Positions 17,800-25,359 of a stretch of 41,847 nucleotides of DNA are shown here, one piece after another. A program made the position numbers and the translations under genes. The number at the start of each line of letters is the position of its first letter. Position 1 is the stretch's first letter. Under the pieces are notes generated by a model that did not search any database, was not told where the DNA came from, and was given only the letters and a program-made list of their open reading frames with translations. Source of the stretch: Flavobacteriales bacterium (GTDB lineage Bacteria; Bacteroidota; Bacteroidia; Flavobacteriales_E; Vicingaceae); NCBI GenBank assembly GCA_002706365.1, contig PALM01000009.1, forward strand, positions 1 through 41,847, read 5' to 3'.

Positions 17800-19366
17800 T
17801 GGCTCTTGCTAGCTTCATTCCATCCATGGCTGCGGAGACAATTCCACCCGCATAACCTGCACCTTCACCTGCAGGGTAGAGGTTGAGCATCTGAGGATGA
17901 TTAAGACCGTCTCTATCTCTTGGGATCTTTACAGGAGAAGAAGTTCTACTTTCAACACCCACAACAACGGCTTCATCACTGATAAAACCCTTCATGCGTT
18001 TGCCGAAGAATTTGAATGCCTCTCTTAAACTATCGTGAATAAAGGCCGGTAGGATCTCTGAAAGCGGATGTTCTTTCAAACCCGGGAAATAAGAGGCATT
18101 TGGAAGACTACCACTTTTGCCACCATTTACAAAATTGCTCATGCGTTGAGCGGGCGCAATCTGGCCTAATTCAGCATGTTCATTGACGGCTTTAAAAGCT
18201 TTCTGCTCGATCTCCGACTGGAATTGCATAGCGGCCAGATCTCCGCTGAATTTTTTGCCCCAATCTTTGGCATTCACTTCTACCACCATTCCTGAATTGG
18301 CGTAGGGATTGTTTCTTCTGGAGGGAGACCAGCCGTTGGTGACGATCTCGGCCGGAGCAGTAGCGCAAGGTGCAATGATTCCCCCCGGACACATACAAAA
18401 TGAATACACGCCTTTGTTCTCAACTTGCTTTACCAATTTGTATGAAGCAGGTGGGAGGTATTTGGCTAAAGCATCGCCATATTGGATCTGATTGATCAAG
18501 CTTTGTGGATGTTCAATGCGCACTCCCAATGCAAAAGGCTTTGCTTCGATCTGGATCTTATGTTTTTCAAGAAGTTGGAAGATATCTCTAGCTGAATGAC
18601 CAGTGGCTAGAATGATCTGTTTTACTGGGATCCATTCTGAACCATTTATCTCAATGGCTTTAATGCGATCGGATTCGACTTTTAAGTCGGTGAGTTTCCT
18701 TTCAAAATGCACTTCTCCTCCACAGGATCGAATGAATTCTCTCAATTCTTCGATCAGTTTAGGGAGCTTATTGGTGCCAATATGAGGATGCGCATCAACC
18801 AATATACCTTCCTCAGCTCCAAATTGAACTAAAGCTCTTAATACTTTATCGACATCACCTCTTTTCTTGGAGCGTGTATATAGTTTACCATCCGAATAGG
18901 TTCCTGCACCTCCTTCACCAAAGCAGTAGTTAGATTCCGGATTAACGACCTGTTCTTTATTCAGTTTGGCCAGGTCCCTTCTTCTTTCTCTAACTGCTTT
19001 CCCTCTTTCAAAGATTACAGGCTTAAGTCCATTCTGAATTAACTCCAAGGCGGCAAACAATCCGGCCGGACCGGCACCAATGATATGCACTTCTTGAGCA
19101 TTGCTCACATTATTGGGAGGGAAGGGGAAATCCACATCTTCTAATTTGCCTTCAGTGGAATATTGGATACGCAGATTCACTTTAACCTGCTTTGATCTTG
19201 CATCAATGGATCTGCGAATTACTTTGCAATCGGCTATATCAGCCTCAGGAACACCACCATGCTTACTGCAGATCGATCTGAGTTTTTCGATTGCATCATT
19301 GCCTTCAGTGTCCTGAAGTTCATATGCTGCTTGCGCAGATAGTTGGAGATCAATGGTCAATTGCAT
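17777..19366 (-). CDS. COG2509-type FAD-dependent dehydrogenase
   Basis: 529 residues. An N-terminal ferredoxin-like module of about 90 residues (VIRRSIDARSKQVKVNLRI) precedes the dinucleotide loop IIGAGPAGLFAALE (about 95-108). Then come NYCFGEGGAGTYSDGKLYTR, HPHIGTNKLPKLIEELRE, ILATGHSARDIFQLL and a C-terminal AGEGAGYAGGIVSAAMDGMK that closes the FAD site. This matches the uncharacterised flavoprotein group COG2509, related to HI0933/GidA-like oxidoreductases. The substrate is unknown. Divergent from the EEP nuclease gene with 81 bases between starts; convergent overlap of 23 bases with the methyltransferase. Confidence 0.88.
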   Translation of the reverse strand: MQLTIDLQLSAQAAYELQDTEGNDAIEKLRSICSKHGGVPEADIADCKVIRRSIDARSKQVKVNLRIQYSTEGKLEDVDFPFPPNNVSNAQEVHIIGAGPAGLFAALELIQNGLKPVIFERGKAVRERRRDLAKLNKEQVVNPESNYCFGEGGAGTYSDGKLYTRSKKRGDVDKVLRALVQFGAEEGILVDAHPHIGTNKLPKLIEELREFIRSCGGEVHFERKLTDLKVESDRIKAIEINGSEWIPVKQIILATGHSARDIFQLLEKHKIQIEAKPFALGVRIEHPQSLINQIQYGDALAKYLPPASYKLVKQVENKGVYSFCMCPGGIIAPCATAPAEIVTNGWSPSRRNNPYANSGMVVEVNAKDWGKKFSGDLAAMQFQSEIEQKAFKAVNEHAELGQIAPAQRMSNFVNGGKSGSLPNASYFPGLKEHPLSEILPAFIHDSLREAFKFFGKRMKGFISDEAVVVGVESRTSSPVKIPRDRDGLNHPQMLNLYPAGEGAGYAGGIVSAAMDGMKLARAIKAEIDA

Positions 19367-19410
19367 GAAGCGGTAAAGTTAACTTAAGCTTTTATTCATA
19401 TTCAGCTGCT

Positions 19411-19418
19411 TACCTTTG
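19411..19418 (+). promoter_or_regulatory. -7 promoter box of the EEP nuclease gene (TACCTTTG)
   Basis: TACCTTTG is a perfect TAnnTTTG 29 bases before ATG 19448, predicting initiation near 19423. It is the only perfect box I found ahead of the 19.4-31.9 kb surface cluster, so it may drive more than the nuclease gene. Confidence 0.6.
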
Positions 19419-19447
19419 TTTTTTATAGACCTATTTTTCAACTACTT

Positions 19448-20770
19448 ATGTCGTTTCGAATTTCAGTTACATTCCTTTTAGTCTTCACTCTACTCAGTTC
19501 AGCAGCCATAGCTCAGAGTTTGGATACCATCAGAGTGATGTCTTATAATCTCCTCAACTACAGGAATAACAGCATAAGTGGATGCAGCAACACAAATAAC
19601 AATCCCTCTACGAAAGAGAATAATCTAAAGACGATCATTGACTTTTATCTTCCAGAGATATTAGTGTGTAATGAAATTGGGACATCTGATCCAGCGGCTT
19701 CCTTTAGAATCCTTCAGAATGCATTGAATCAAAACGGAAGGACCTATTACAATTTGACCAATATGCAGACCGGAGCGCGACAAAATAACAATGGCTCTGC
19801 AACTGGAAATATGATCTATTGGGATACTAGAAAACTGGAATTGCACAGCAGTGATTATATCGAGTTCGATCCCTTTAATAGGGCACTAGTTCGTGTGATC
19901 GATCTATATCGCCTATATTATAAAGACCCCAATTTGGCTGTGCATGGAGATACCATCTTCATCAACATATTCATCGCACATCTGAAAGCGGGAAATACCA
20001 CTGCAGACCGAAATGAGAGAGATTGGGCAACGGATGCGGTAATGGCCTATTTAGATAGTAACAACATCAGTGGAAATTATCTTTTTGCCGGCGACTTGAA
20101 TTTATACACAGCCACCGAAAATGCCTATCAAAACTTGATCAATTATTCAGTACCTGCCCTGAGATTCTATGACCCTATAAATGTGGCAGGTAACTGGTCG
20201 AATAACAGTCCTTTTGCAATAGTTCATACCCAATCCACTAGAACTACTGGCGGTTGCGGAGCAGGAGGAGGTATGGATGATCGCTTCGATTTTATACTCG
20301 CTTCTGATGAGATCATGAATGGCACTGACAGCCTGCGCTATATTAATAACTCATATAAGGCTCTTGGTCAGGATGGATTTCGATTCAACGGCTCACTTAC
20401 AGGCACTCCTACTAATAATTCAGCTCCTACAGCTGTCTTACAGGCCATGGAAAGTTTAAGTGATCACTTAGCAGTGCAGATCGATTTGGAGTTGAGTTAT
20501 CCTCAATCAACTTCATTGGCGGAACAGACTGAAGCCCTGAATATTGGAATTAATAATCCAGTTGCTGAATTGTTGTATATTAGGGTCGAAGATCCACAAC
20601 AAATTAATCGACTTCAACTGCTGAACATGGCCGGACAAGTCATTTGGGAGTTACGTCCTGAAGCTAGGCAAATCGAACAAGATTGCAGTGATCTTAAGGC
20701 TGGTGTTTACTTCATTAAAGTAATTGGAAATCAAGGTGAAGTGAGCATTCAAAAATTAATAAAGATTTAA
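19448..20770 (+). CDS. Secreted endonuclease/exonuclease/phosphatase-family nuclease with T9SS sorting domain
   Basis: 440 residues. Signal peptide about 1-22 (ending AIAQ). The EEP domain spans about 28-348 with the catalytic set complete: N34 in SYNLLNY, E76 in CNEIG, HLKAG at 178-182, GDLN (D216, N218), RFDFIL (279-284) and SDH (338-340). These residues bind the metal and the scissile phosphate in DNase I-like enzymes. The last 80 residues (NIGINNPVAELLYI to IQKLIKI) form a T9SS type A sorting domain, so the protein should be exported by T9SS to the surface or medium. Whether it cuts DNA, RNA or a phosphoester is not decided by sequence. It heads the plus-strand surface cluster, 129 bases before the next gene. 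Confidence 0.88.
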   Translation: MSFRISVTFLLVFTLLSSAAIAQSLDTIRVMSYNLLNYRNNSISGCSNTNNNPSTKENNLKTIIDFYLPEILVCNEIGTSDPAASFRILQNALNQNGRTYYNLTNMQTGARQNNNGSATGNMIYWDTRKLELHSSDYIEFDPFNRALVRVIDLYRLYYKDPNLAVHGDTIFINIFIAHLKAGNTTADRNERDWATDAVMAYLDSNNISGNYLFAGDLNLYTATENAYQNLINYSVPALRFYDPINVAGNWSNNSPFAIVHTQSTRTTGGCGAGGGMDDRFDFILASDEIMNGTDSLRYINNSYKALGQDGFRFNGSLTGTPTNNSAPTAVLQAMESLSDHLAVQIDLELSYPQSTSLAEQTEALNIGINNPVAELLYIRVEDPQQINRLQLLNMAGQVIWELRPEARQIEQDCSDLKAGVYFIKVIGNQGEVSIQKLIKI

Positions 20771-20899
20771 CATTGAATCGATTGCCTTAGTGGGCTGATT
20801 TTCGATTTTTGTTGTGCCAATTTTCCAGTCAAGGCACCTATCCCTTTCTATGGGATTGATAAACGGCGGACTGATAAGTATTGTACTTAAAGAACGCTA

Positions 20900-23026
20900 A
20901 TGAGGTTATTCTACTTGATACTGGGCTTAATCGCCAGCTCCCTACTTAGGAGCCAGACCTCATTTGATGAAAAGGTAACCACCGCTTCCAATGTAAGATT
21001 AGCAGTAACCAATGTAGGTACATTTGGTAATGCCTTTAGAGGCTATAGAGATGGTACTTCTAATGAATCCTGTGAATATCCGGCAGGTTCAGGTATTGAG
21101 CATCTTTTTGAATCGGGCATCTGGATTGGCGGACTTCAGGATGGAACTCAAGTTAGAGTATCCACTGCTGCTGTAGATGCTCCTCAAGGGTATCAAACCG
21201 GTAATTCAGGTTTTGAATTCACAGCGGCTCCGGGGGCTCAGTTAACAGAGCGTTCCAGCTTAAGAGATAGTCCATTCTTTACTCCGGAAGCAATTAGTCA
21301 GCAAGATTTCGTTTGCACTTTCACTGATCGAAACTTGATCATTCCAGGCACCAGTACACCAATTGTCAATCACACCAATCCACTTTTTGTACAGGTCAAT
21401 TTGAAGACCTATAACTTCAACTTCTCATTCAGTGATTTTGTGGTCTTTGTGGATATGGAGATCATCAATTTGGGAAATCAAGGTAGTGCCAATGTGATCG
21501 ACAGTCTATTCTTTGGTCTATGGGGGAATACTGTAGTGAGAAATATCAATGTCACTCCTCCTGGTTCGGGTGGTGCTGCTTTTTATAATAAAGGAGGCAA
21601 TGGTTATGACACCTCTCTGCATATGGCATATTGTTATGATTATTCAGGAGATGTTGGATTTACAAATACCTATGTAGCACAGAAGTTTTTAGGTGCTGAA
21701 GATAAATTTGGATTCCATCACCCTAGATTGGATTCCACATTCAATTCGAATTACAATGTGTGGCAGTTCAATAATCCCGGTACAGGGGTTTTTCAAGCAC
21801 CGGCTGGAGAGAACCAACGTTATCAAAAGCTAAGTAGAGGAGTAGAAGATGATCCTTGTTGGACAATTGACAACAATTGCGGTGGAGGAACCTTTCCAGA
21901 TCAATTGAATAGAGAAGGAAATAGGTCTGATTTAGTATCTATTGGTCCTTTTAGAGATTTCCGAAGCGGAGATACCATCAAAGTTGCTTACGCCTTTGTT
22001 TTGGCGAATAAGCTCGAAGACGGCAATTCTTATACTGCGAACACCGAAGCTCAAAGAGCAGAGCTGATCTCCAATGCACAAAGAGCTCAAACAGCATACA
22101 ATGGCGAAGATGCAAACTTCAATGGCGTCTTGGATGAAGGAGAGGATAAGGATAACAATGGGGTGATCACTCGTTTTATTTTACCTGCACCTCCAGAAAT
22201 CCCAAAAACAAGAGTTGAAGCAGAAGAAGGAAAGATCAATGTGTATTGGACTGATAATTCAGAGCGTTCGGTTGACCCAATCTCGAGAATAGAGGATTTT
22301 GAAGGATATCGAATTTATTTATCGAAGCTTGGTTTTGATGTGGTAGGAGTTCCGAACCTATTAGAGGATTTGGTTCAAGTTGGAGAGTATGATATTGCCA
22401 ACAATGGCTTTGCCAATGAGGTGGGCTTGGATGCAATCCAGCTTGAGGATCCGGTGACATTTGAAGGAGATACGAATGTATATCGATACAGATATACCAT
22501 AGACAAGGTTTTGAATGGTTGGCAGTATGCGATTGCTGTTTCGGCTTTTGATAGAGGTAATGATGAGCAGAATCTCGATCCACTAGAGTCATCCTTATTG
22601 GGAAATAACTTCAGAGTATTTCCGGGCAAGGCTGTCAATGACGACATAGAGAAGAGTGCACCTTATGCTTATCCTAATCCATATTATTTTGGCGCCTCAT
22701 GGGAAGGGAGAAGTAACTTCCAGGAACAGAGTCGCAAATTGATATTTGCCAACCTTCCGGAGCGTTGCTATATCAGAATATTTACTCCAGCGGGAGATCT
22801 TATTGATGAGATCTATCACGATCAAGATTATAAGGGAGAGGATATTAGATGGTACCAAACATTTGGAGCAGAGAATTCTGAAGAGAATGTATTCTCAGGA
22901 GGCGAGCATGCATGGGATCTATTGTCCTCGGCCACGCAGATCATAAGCAGAGGAGTATATGTATTTGCAGTGGAAGATCTAGAGACCGGAGAAGTGAGAA
23001 AAGGAAAATTCACAATATTAAAATAA
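20900..23026 (+). CDS. Large secreted surface protein with Fn3-like and FlgD-like C-terminal domains
   Basis: 708 residues; I do not recognise the N-terminal part as a named family. Signal peptide about 1-19 (ending LLRSQ). Residues 30-390 are beta-rich with DFVVFVDMEIINLGNQG and cysteine-containing loops (CWTIDNNCGGG). Residues 404-421 (DANFNGVLDEGEDKDNNG) look like calcium-binding EF/dockerin-type loops. An Fn3-like domain follows (about 436-552, GKINVYWTDNS ... FEGYRIYLSK). The end (YPNPYYFGASWEG from 591, then RIFTPAGDLIDEIYH and SRGVYVFAVED) is the FlgD-like Ig sorting-type domain seen on T9SS cargo. Inferred to be displayed at the cell surface. Downstream genes are co-directional. Confidence 0.75.
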   Translation: MRLFYLILGLIASSLLRSQTSFDEKVTTASNVRLAVTNVGTFGNAFRGYRDGTSNESCEYPAGSGIEHLFESGIWIGGLQDGTQVRVSTAAVDAPQGYQTGNSGFEFTAAPGAQLTERSSLRDSPFFTPEAISQQDFVCTFTDRNLIIPGTSTPIVNHTNPLFVQVNLKTYNFNFSFSDFVVFVDMEIINLGNQGSANVIDSLFFGLWGNTVVRNINVTPPGSGGAAFYNKGGNGYDTSLHMAYCYDYSGDVGFTNTYVAQKFLGAEDKFGFHHPRLDSTFNSNYNVWQFNNPGTGVFQAPAGENQRYQKLSRGVEDDPCWTIDNNCGGGTFPDQLNREGNRSDLVSIGPFRDFRSGDTIKVAYAFVLANKLEDGNSYTANTEAQRAELISNAQRAQTAYNGEDANFNGVLDEGEDKDNNGVITRFILPAPPEIPKTRVEAEEGKINVYWTDNSERSVDPISRIEDFEGYRIYLSKLGFDVVGVPNLLEDLVQVGEYDIANNGFANEVGLDAIQLEDPVTFEGDTNVYRYRYTIDKVLNGWQYAIAVSAFDRGNDEQNLDPLESSLLGNNFRVFPGKAVNDDIEKSAPYAYPNPYYFGASWEGRSNFQEQSRKLIFANLPERCYIRIFTPAGDLIDEIYHDQDYKGEDIRWYQTFGAENSEENVFSGGEHAWDLLSSATQIISRGVYVFAVEDLETGEVRKGKFTILK

Positions 23027-23114
23027 TCAGGAAACACACACTTAATTCATTGATCGTCTTTTTGTTAAACTAAAAATTACCCTTAAACCTAATCTAAATT
23101 AAATTGAAACTATT

Positions 23115-25301
23115 ATGAAAAAAGTTCTATTATCTGTCTTCGGAATTTGTTTGTCGGCCTTGCTTGGGGCGCAGACATACCCTTACGTAGACGTAAATCA
23201 GATTGGTTTTGTAAGTCAGATGGATTTGCAAAACTGTAACGACTCTTCACAGTATCTAGGGGATACAGTGGTGACAAGAGGAGTAGTAATTGTAGACGGA
23301 AATCTTTCTGAAGTGGCATCTAGCTCAGTTCAAGGAGGAAGCCGTCCATTCATCTCTATAGTAGATACTGCCTGGAATGGTATATCAGGTGGTCCTTTTG
23401 AAAGTATCATTGTAATGGGAGTTGTGAACTCTACCAATATCCCAGTTTCAGATATCGAGAACGCAGTTGCAGGTGATATTCTTGAAATGACAGTTGAGGT
23501 TTCTGAGTTCAATGGATTGATCCAATTGGCTCCTATCAGCTCTACTTCAGTTCAATTGGTAGGACAAACAAACGCACCTACTTTCAGAACCATTAGCGCT
23601 GGAGATATTCAGGATAATCAGCGTAATAATGTATTGCCAACAGGTGAGCAGTGGGAAGGAGCTTATGTTGAGCTACAGAACATGACCGTTACCAATGTGA
23701 GTATCTTCAGTTCTGGATCTAGATGCGAGTTTACTGTTGCCGATGCAAATGGCAATCAAGTATTGGTAGCTGATAGATATCTACCAATGGTGGTTAACAA
23801 TATCCCTACGGTGAATCCAAATTCACCTGATTCATTCGGAACCCTTGTTCCTCCATCAGTTAACACTGTGTACAATCACATTAGAGGTTTGATCTTCCAA
23901 GATGAGAATGGTTGTCAGGGAGTTAGCCAGTTTGCCGGTGGATACGAGATCAACCCATTCGATTCAACAGATTTTGATAAGGCTGCATCTCCAGCAAATG
24001 TGAGCAATGTGAGAAGAAACCCGTCTGTACCTAATGCATCTCAAACGGTTACAGTTACTGCTGATATCATTGATAATGATGGTGTAGTTACAGGTGCAAC
24101 TCTTTACTATAGCGCAGATACTTCAACTGCTTTGAATCTTTTCCAATCTGTAGCGATGACGAACACTACTGGAATCGAATATTCTGGAACAATTCCAGCA
24201 TTTCCATTGGATTCAATCGTGCGTTATTACATTGAAGCAACTGATGACAGTTCTAATGTGACTACTAGTAGTGTAGAGTACTATACTGTTAGAGCTAATG
24301 GTGCTACGATCATGGACATCCAGTATACATTACCTGGAACTCCAACCACTTCTTCACTTGAAGGCGATACTGTTACAGTAACTGGTATTGTTACTGCTTC
24401 ATATCAGGCTGGTGATCTGGGTTACTTGTATATTCAAGACCCATCTGCTACCCAGTATGCAGGTATCTTCGTTGAAGGTGGTCCTACAGCAGTTTTCGGA
24501 TTCAATAGAGGTGATGAGGTTACTATCACTGGTGTAGTTGCTGAGCAGTTTGGTTTTACCAAGATCCAAGCTACCAATGCGGTTGCTACTTCTAATACAG
24601 GTACAATCACTCCAGTTGTTCTTGATCCTTCTGATGCTACATATTTCGGTTCAAATGGCGCTAGCACTAATGCAGTTGAGCCTTACGAAAGTATGTTGGT
24701 GAGATTTGAGAATCCAATGATGGCCGGACAAGTATGGGTGATCAATCCTGATAGAGGATTTGGTGAGTACACTGTTGGTTCTGGCCAGTCGGCAACGAAC
24801 AGCGCTAGAGTATTAGCTGGTCGTCAGTCTGGTACTTCAGCTCAGTCTTCTTTAGATGTATCTTACATCTCTGATACTGCAGCTTATGGTTCTGGATTGA
24901 ATGTTACTCCAATTCAAGTGAATACTGCAACTTCTATGGATTATCTAGAAGGTATGATGTATTTCTCTTTCAGTAACTTCAAATTGACTCCTAGAAACAA
25001 TGCTGATTTCGGAAACATCTTGGTTTCTCTTGCTGAGCAGCAAGCTAAAGCTCAGGAGTACGAATTGAGCATGTATCCAAATCCAGCTCAGGATAGAGTA
25101 TATCTTGAAGTTGATGAAAATCTTGACTTCGACATCCTAGATGTGGAAGTATTCGATCTGCAAGGAAGAAGAGTGATCTACTCTCAATCTTCAGTTCGTA
25201 GAATGTCTTTGAATCTGGCAGGACTTGACAAAGGTGTATACCTTGTTAAGGTAACTACTAGAGGCGAAGTGGTGAATAATTCAAAATTGGTGATTGAATA
25301 A
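23115..25301 (+). CDS. T9SS-exported protein with duplicated nuclease-type OB-fold modules
   Basis: 728 residues. Signal peptide 1-20 (ending LLGAQ). Module A (about 47-288) has an OB-like strand set GDTVVTRGVVIVDG, then EGAYVELQNMTV and GYEINPFDSTDF. An Ig-like domain (290-395, YYIEATDDSSNVT) follows. Module B (about 413-632) has GDTVTVTGIVTASYQ, YLYIQDPS, GDEVTITGVVAEQFGFTKIQ, YESMLVRFENP, GFGEYTVGSG and FKLTPRNNADF. The module B pattern is that of OB-fold (YhcR-like) regions in large secreted EEP nucleases such as ExeM, but no EEP domain is present here. A T9SS type A domain closes the protein (YPNPAQDRV from 654 to SKLVIE). Third-position T-rich codon use in the second half suggests high expression. 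Confidence 0.82.
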   Translation: MKKVLLSVFGICLSALLGAQTYPYVDVNQIGFVSQMDLQNCNDSSQYLGDTVVTRGVVIVDGNLSEVASSSVQGGSRPFISIVDTAWNGISGGPFESIIVMGVVNSTNIPVSDIENAVAGDILEMTVEVSEFNGLIQLAPISSTSVQLVGQTNAPTFRTISAGDIQDNQRNNVLPTGEQWEGAYVELQNMTVTNVSIFSSGSRCEFTVADANGNQVLVADRYLPMVVNNIPTVNPNSPDSFGTLVPPSVNTVYNHIRGLIFQDENGCQGVSQFAGGYEINPFDSTDFDKAASPANVSNVRRNPSVPNASQTVTVTADIIDNDGVVTGATLYYSADTSTALNLFQSVAMTNTTGIEYSGTIPAFPLDSIVRYYIEATDDSSNVTTSSVEYYTVRANGATIMDIQYTLPGTPTTSSLEGDTVTVTGIVTASYQAGDLGYLYIQDPSATQYAGIFVEGGPTAVFGFNRGDEVTITGVVAEQFGFTKIQATNAVATSNTGTITPVVLDPSDATYFGSNGASTNAVEPYESMLVRFENPMMAGQVWVINPDRGFGEYTVGSGQSATNSARVLAGRQSGTSAQSSLDVSYISDTAAYGSGLNVTPIQVNTATSMDYLEGMMYFSFSNFKLTPRNNADFGNILVSLAEQQAKAQEYELSMYPNPAQDRVYLEVDENLDFDILDVEVFDLQGRRVIYSQSSVRRMSLNLAGLDKGVYLVKVTTRGEVVNNSKLVIE

Positions 25302-25321
25302 TTCAGTTAGACTTTAACAAT

Positions 25322-25349
25322 GGGAGTGCGCTTCGGTGCACTCCCTTTT
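25322..25349 (+). terminator. Intrinsic terminator inside the surface cluster
   Basis: GGGAGTGC and GCACTCCC form an eight-pair stem around GCTTCGGT, followed by TTTTC. It lies 20 bases after the OB-fold protein stop and 10 bases before the next gene. I see no new TAnnTTTG box after it, so the downstream genes probably depend on read-through, which would lower their expression relative to the OB-fold gene. Confidence 0.85.
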
Positions 25350-25359
25350 CAATTTTTAA

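Noticed and set aside
3339-20849. The 11-mer TATCCCTTTCT occurs both in the rho leader (3339-3349) and before the FlgD-CTD gene (20839-20849)
   Set aside because: Exact 11-base repeats are expected many times by chance in 42 kb, and the flanks agree only weakly.
20814-20856. Two small inverted repeats (GTGCC/GGCAC and ATCCC/GGGAT) after the nuclease gene
   Set aside because: Stems are only five pairs and there is no T-run, so a terminator separating the nuclease from the cluster is not supported.
23115-23319. Opposite-strand open frames across the surface-cluster genes
   Set aside because: They lie wholly within well-supported genes, lack family features and follow from the codon bias of the sense strand.
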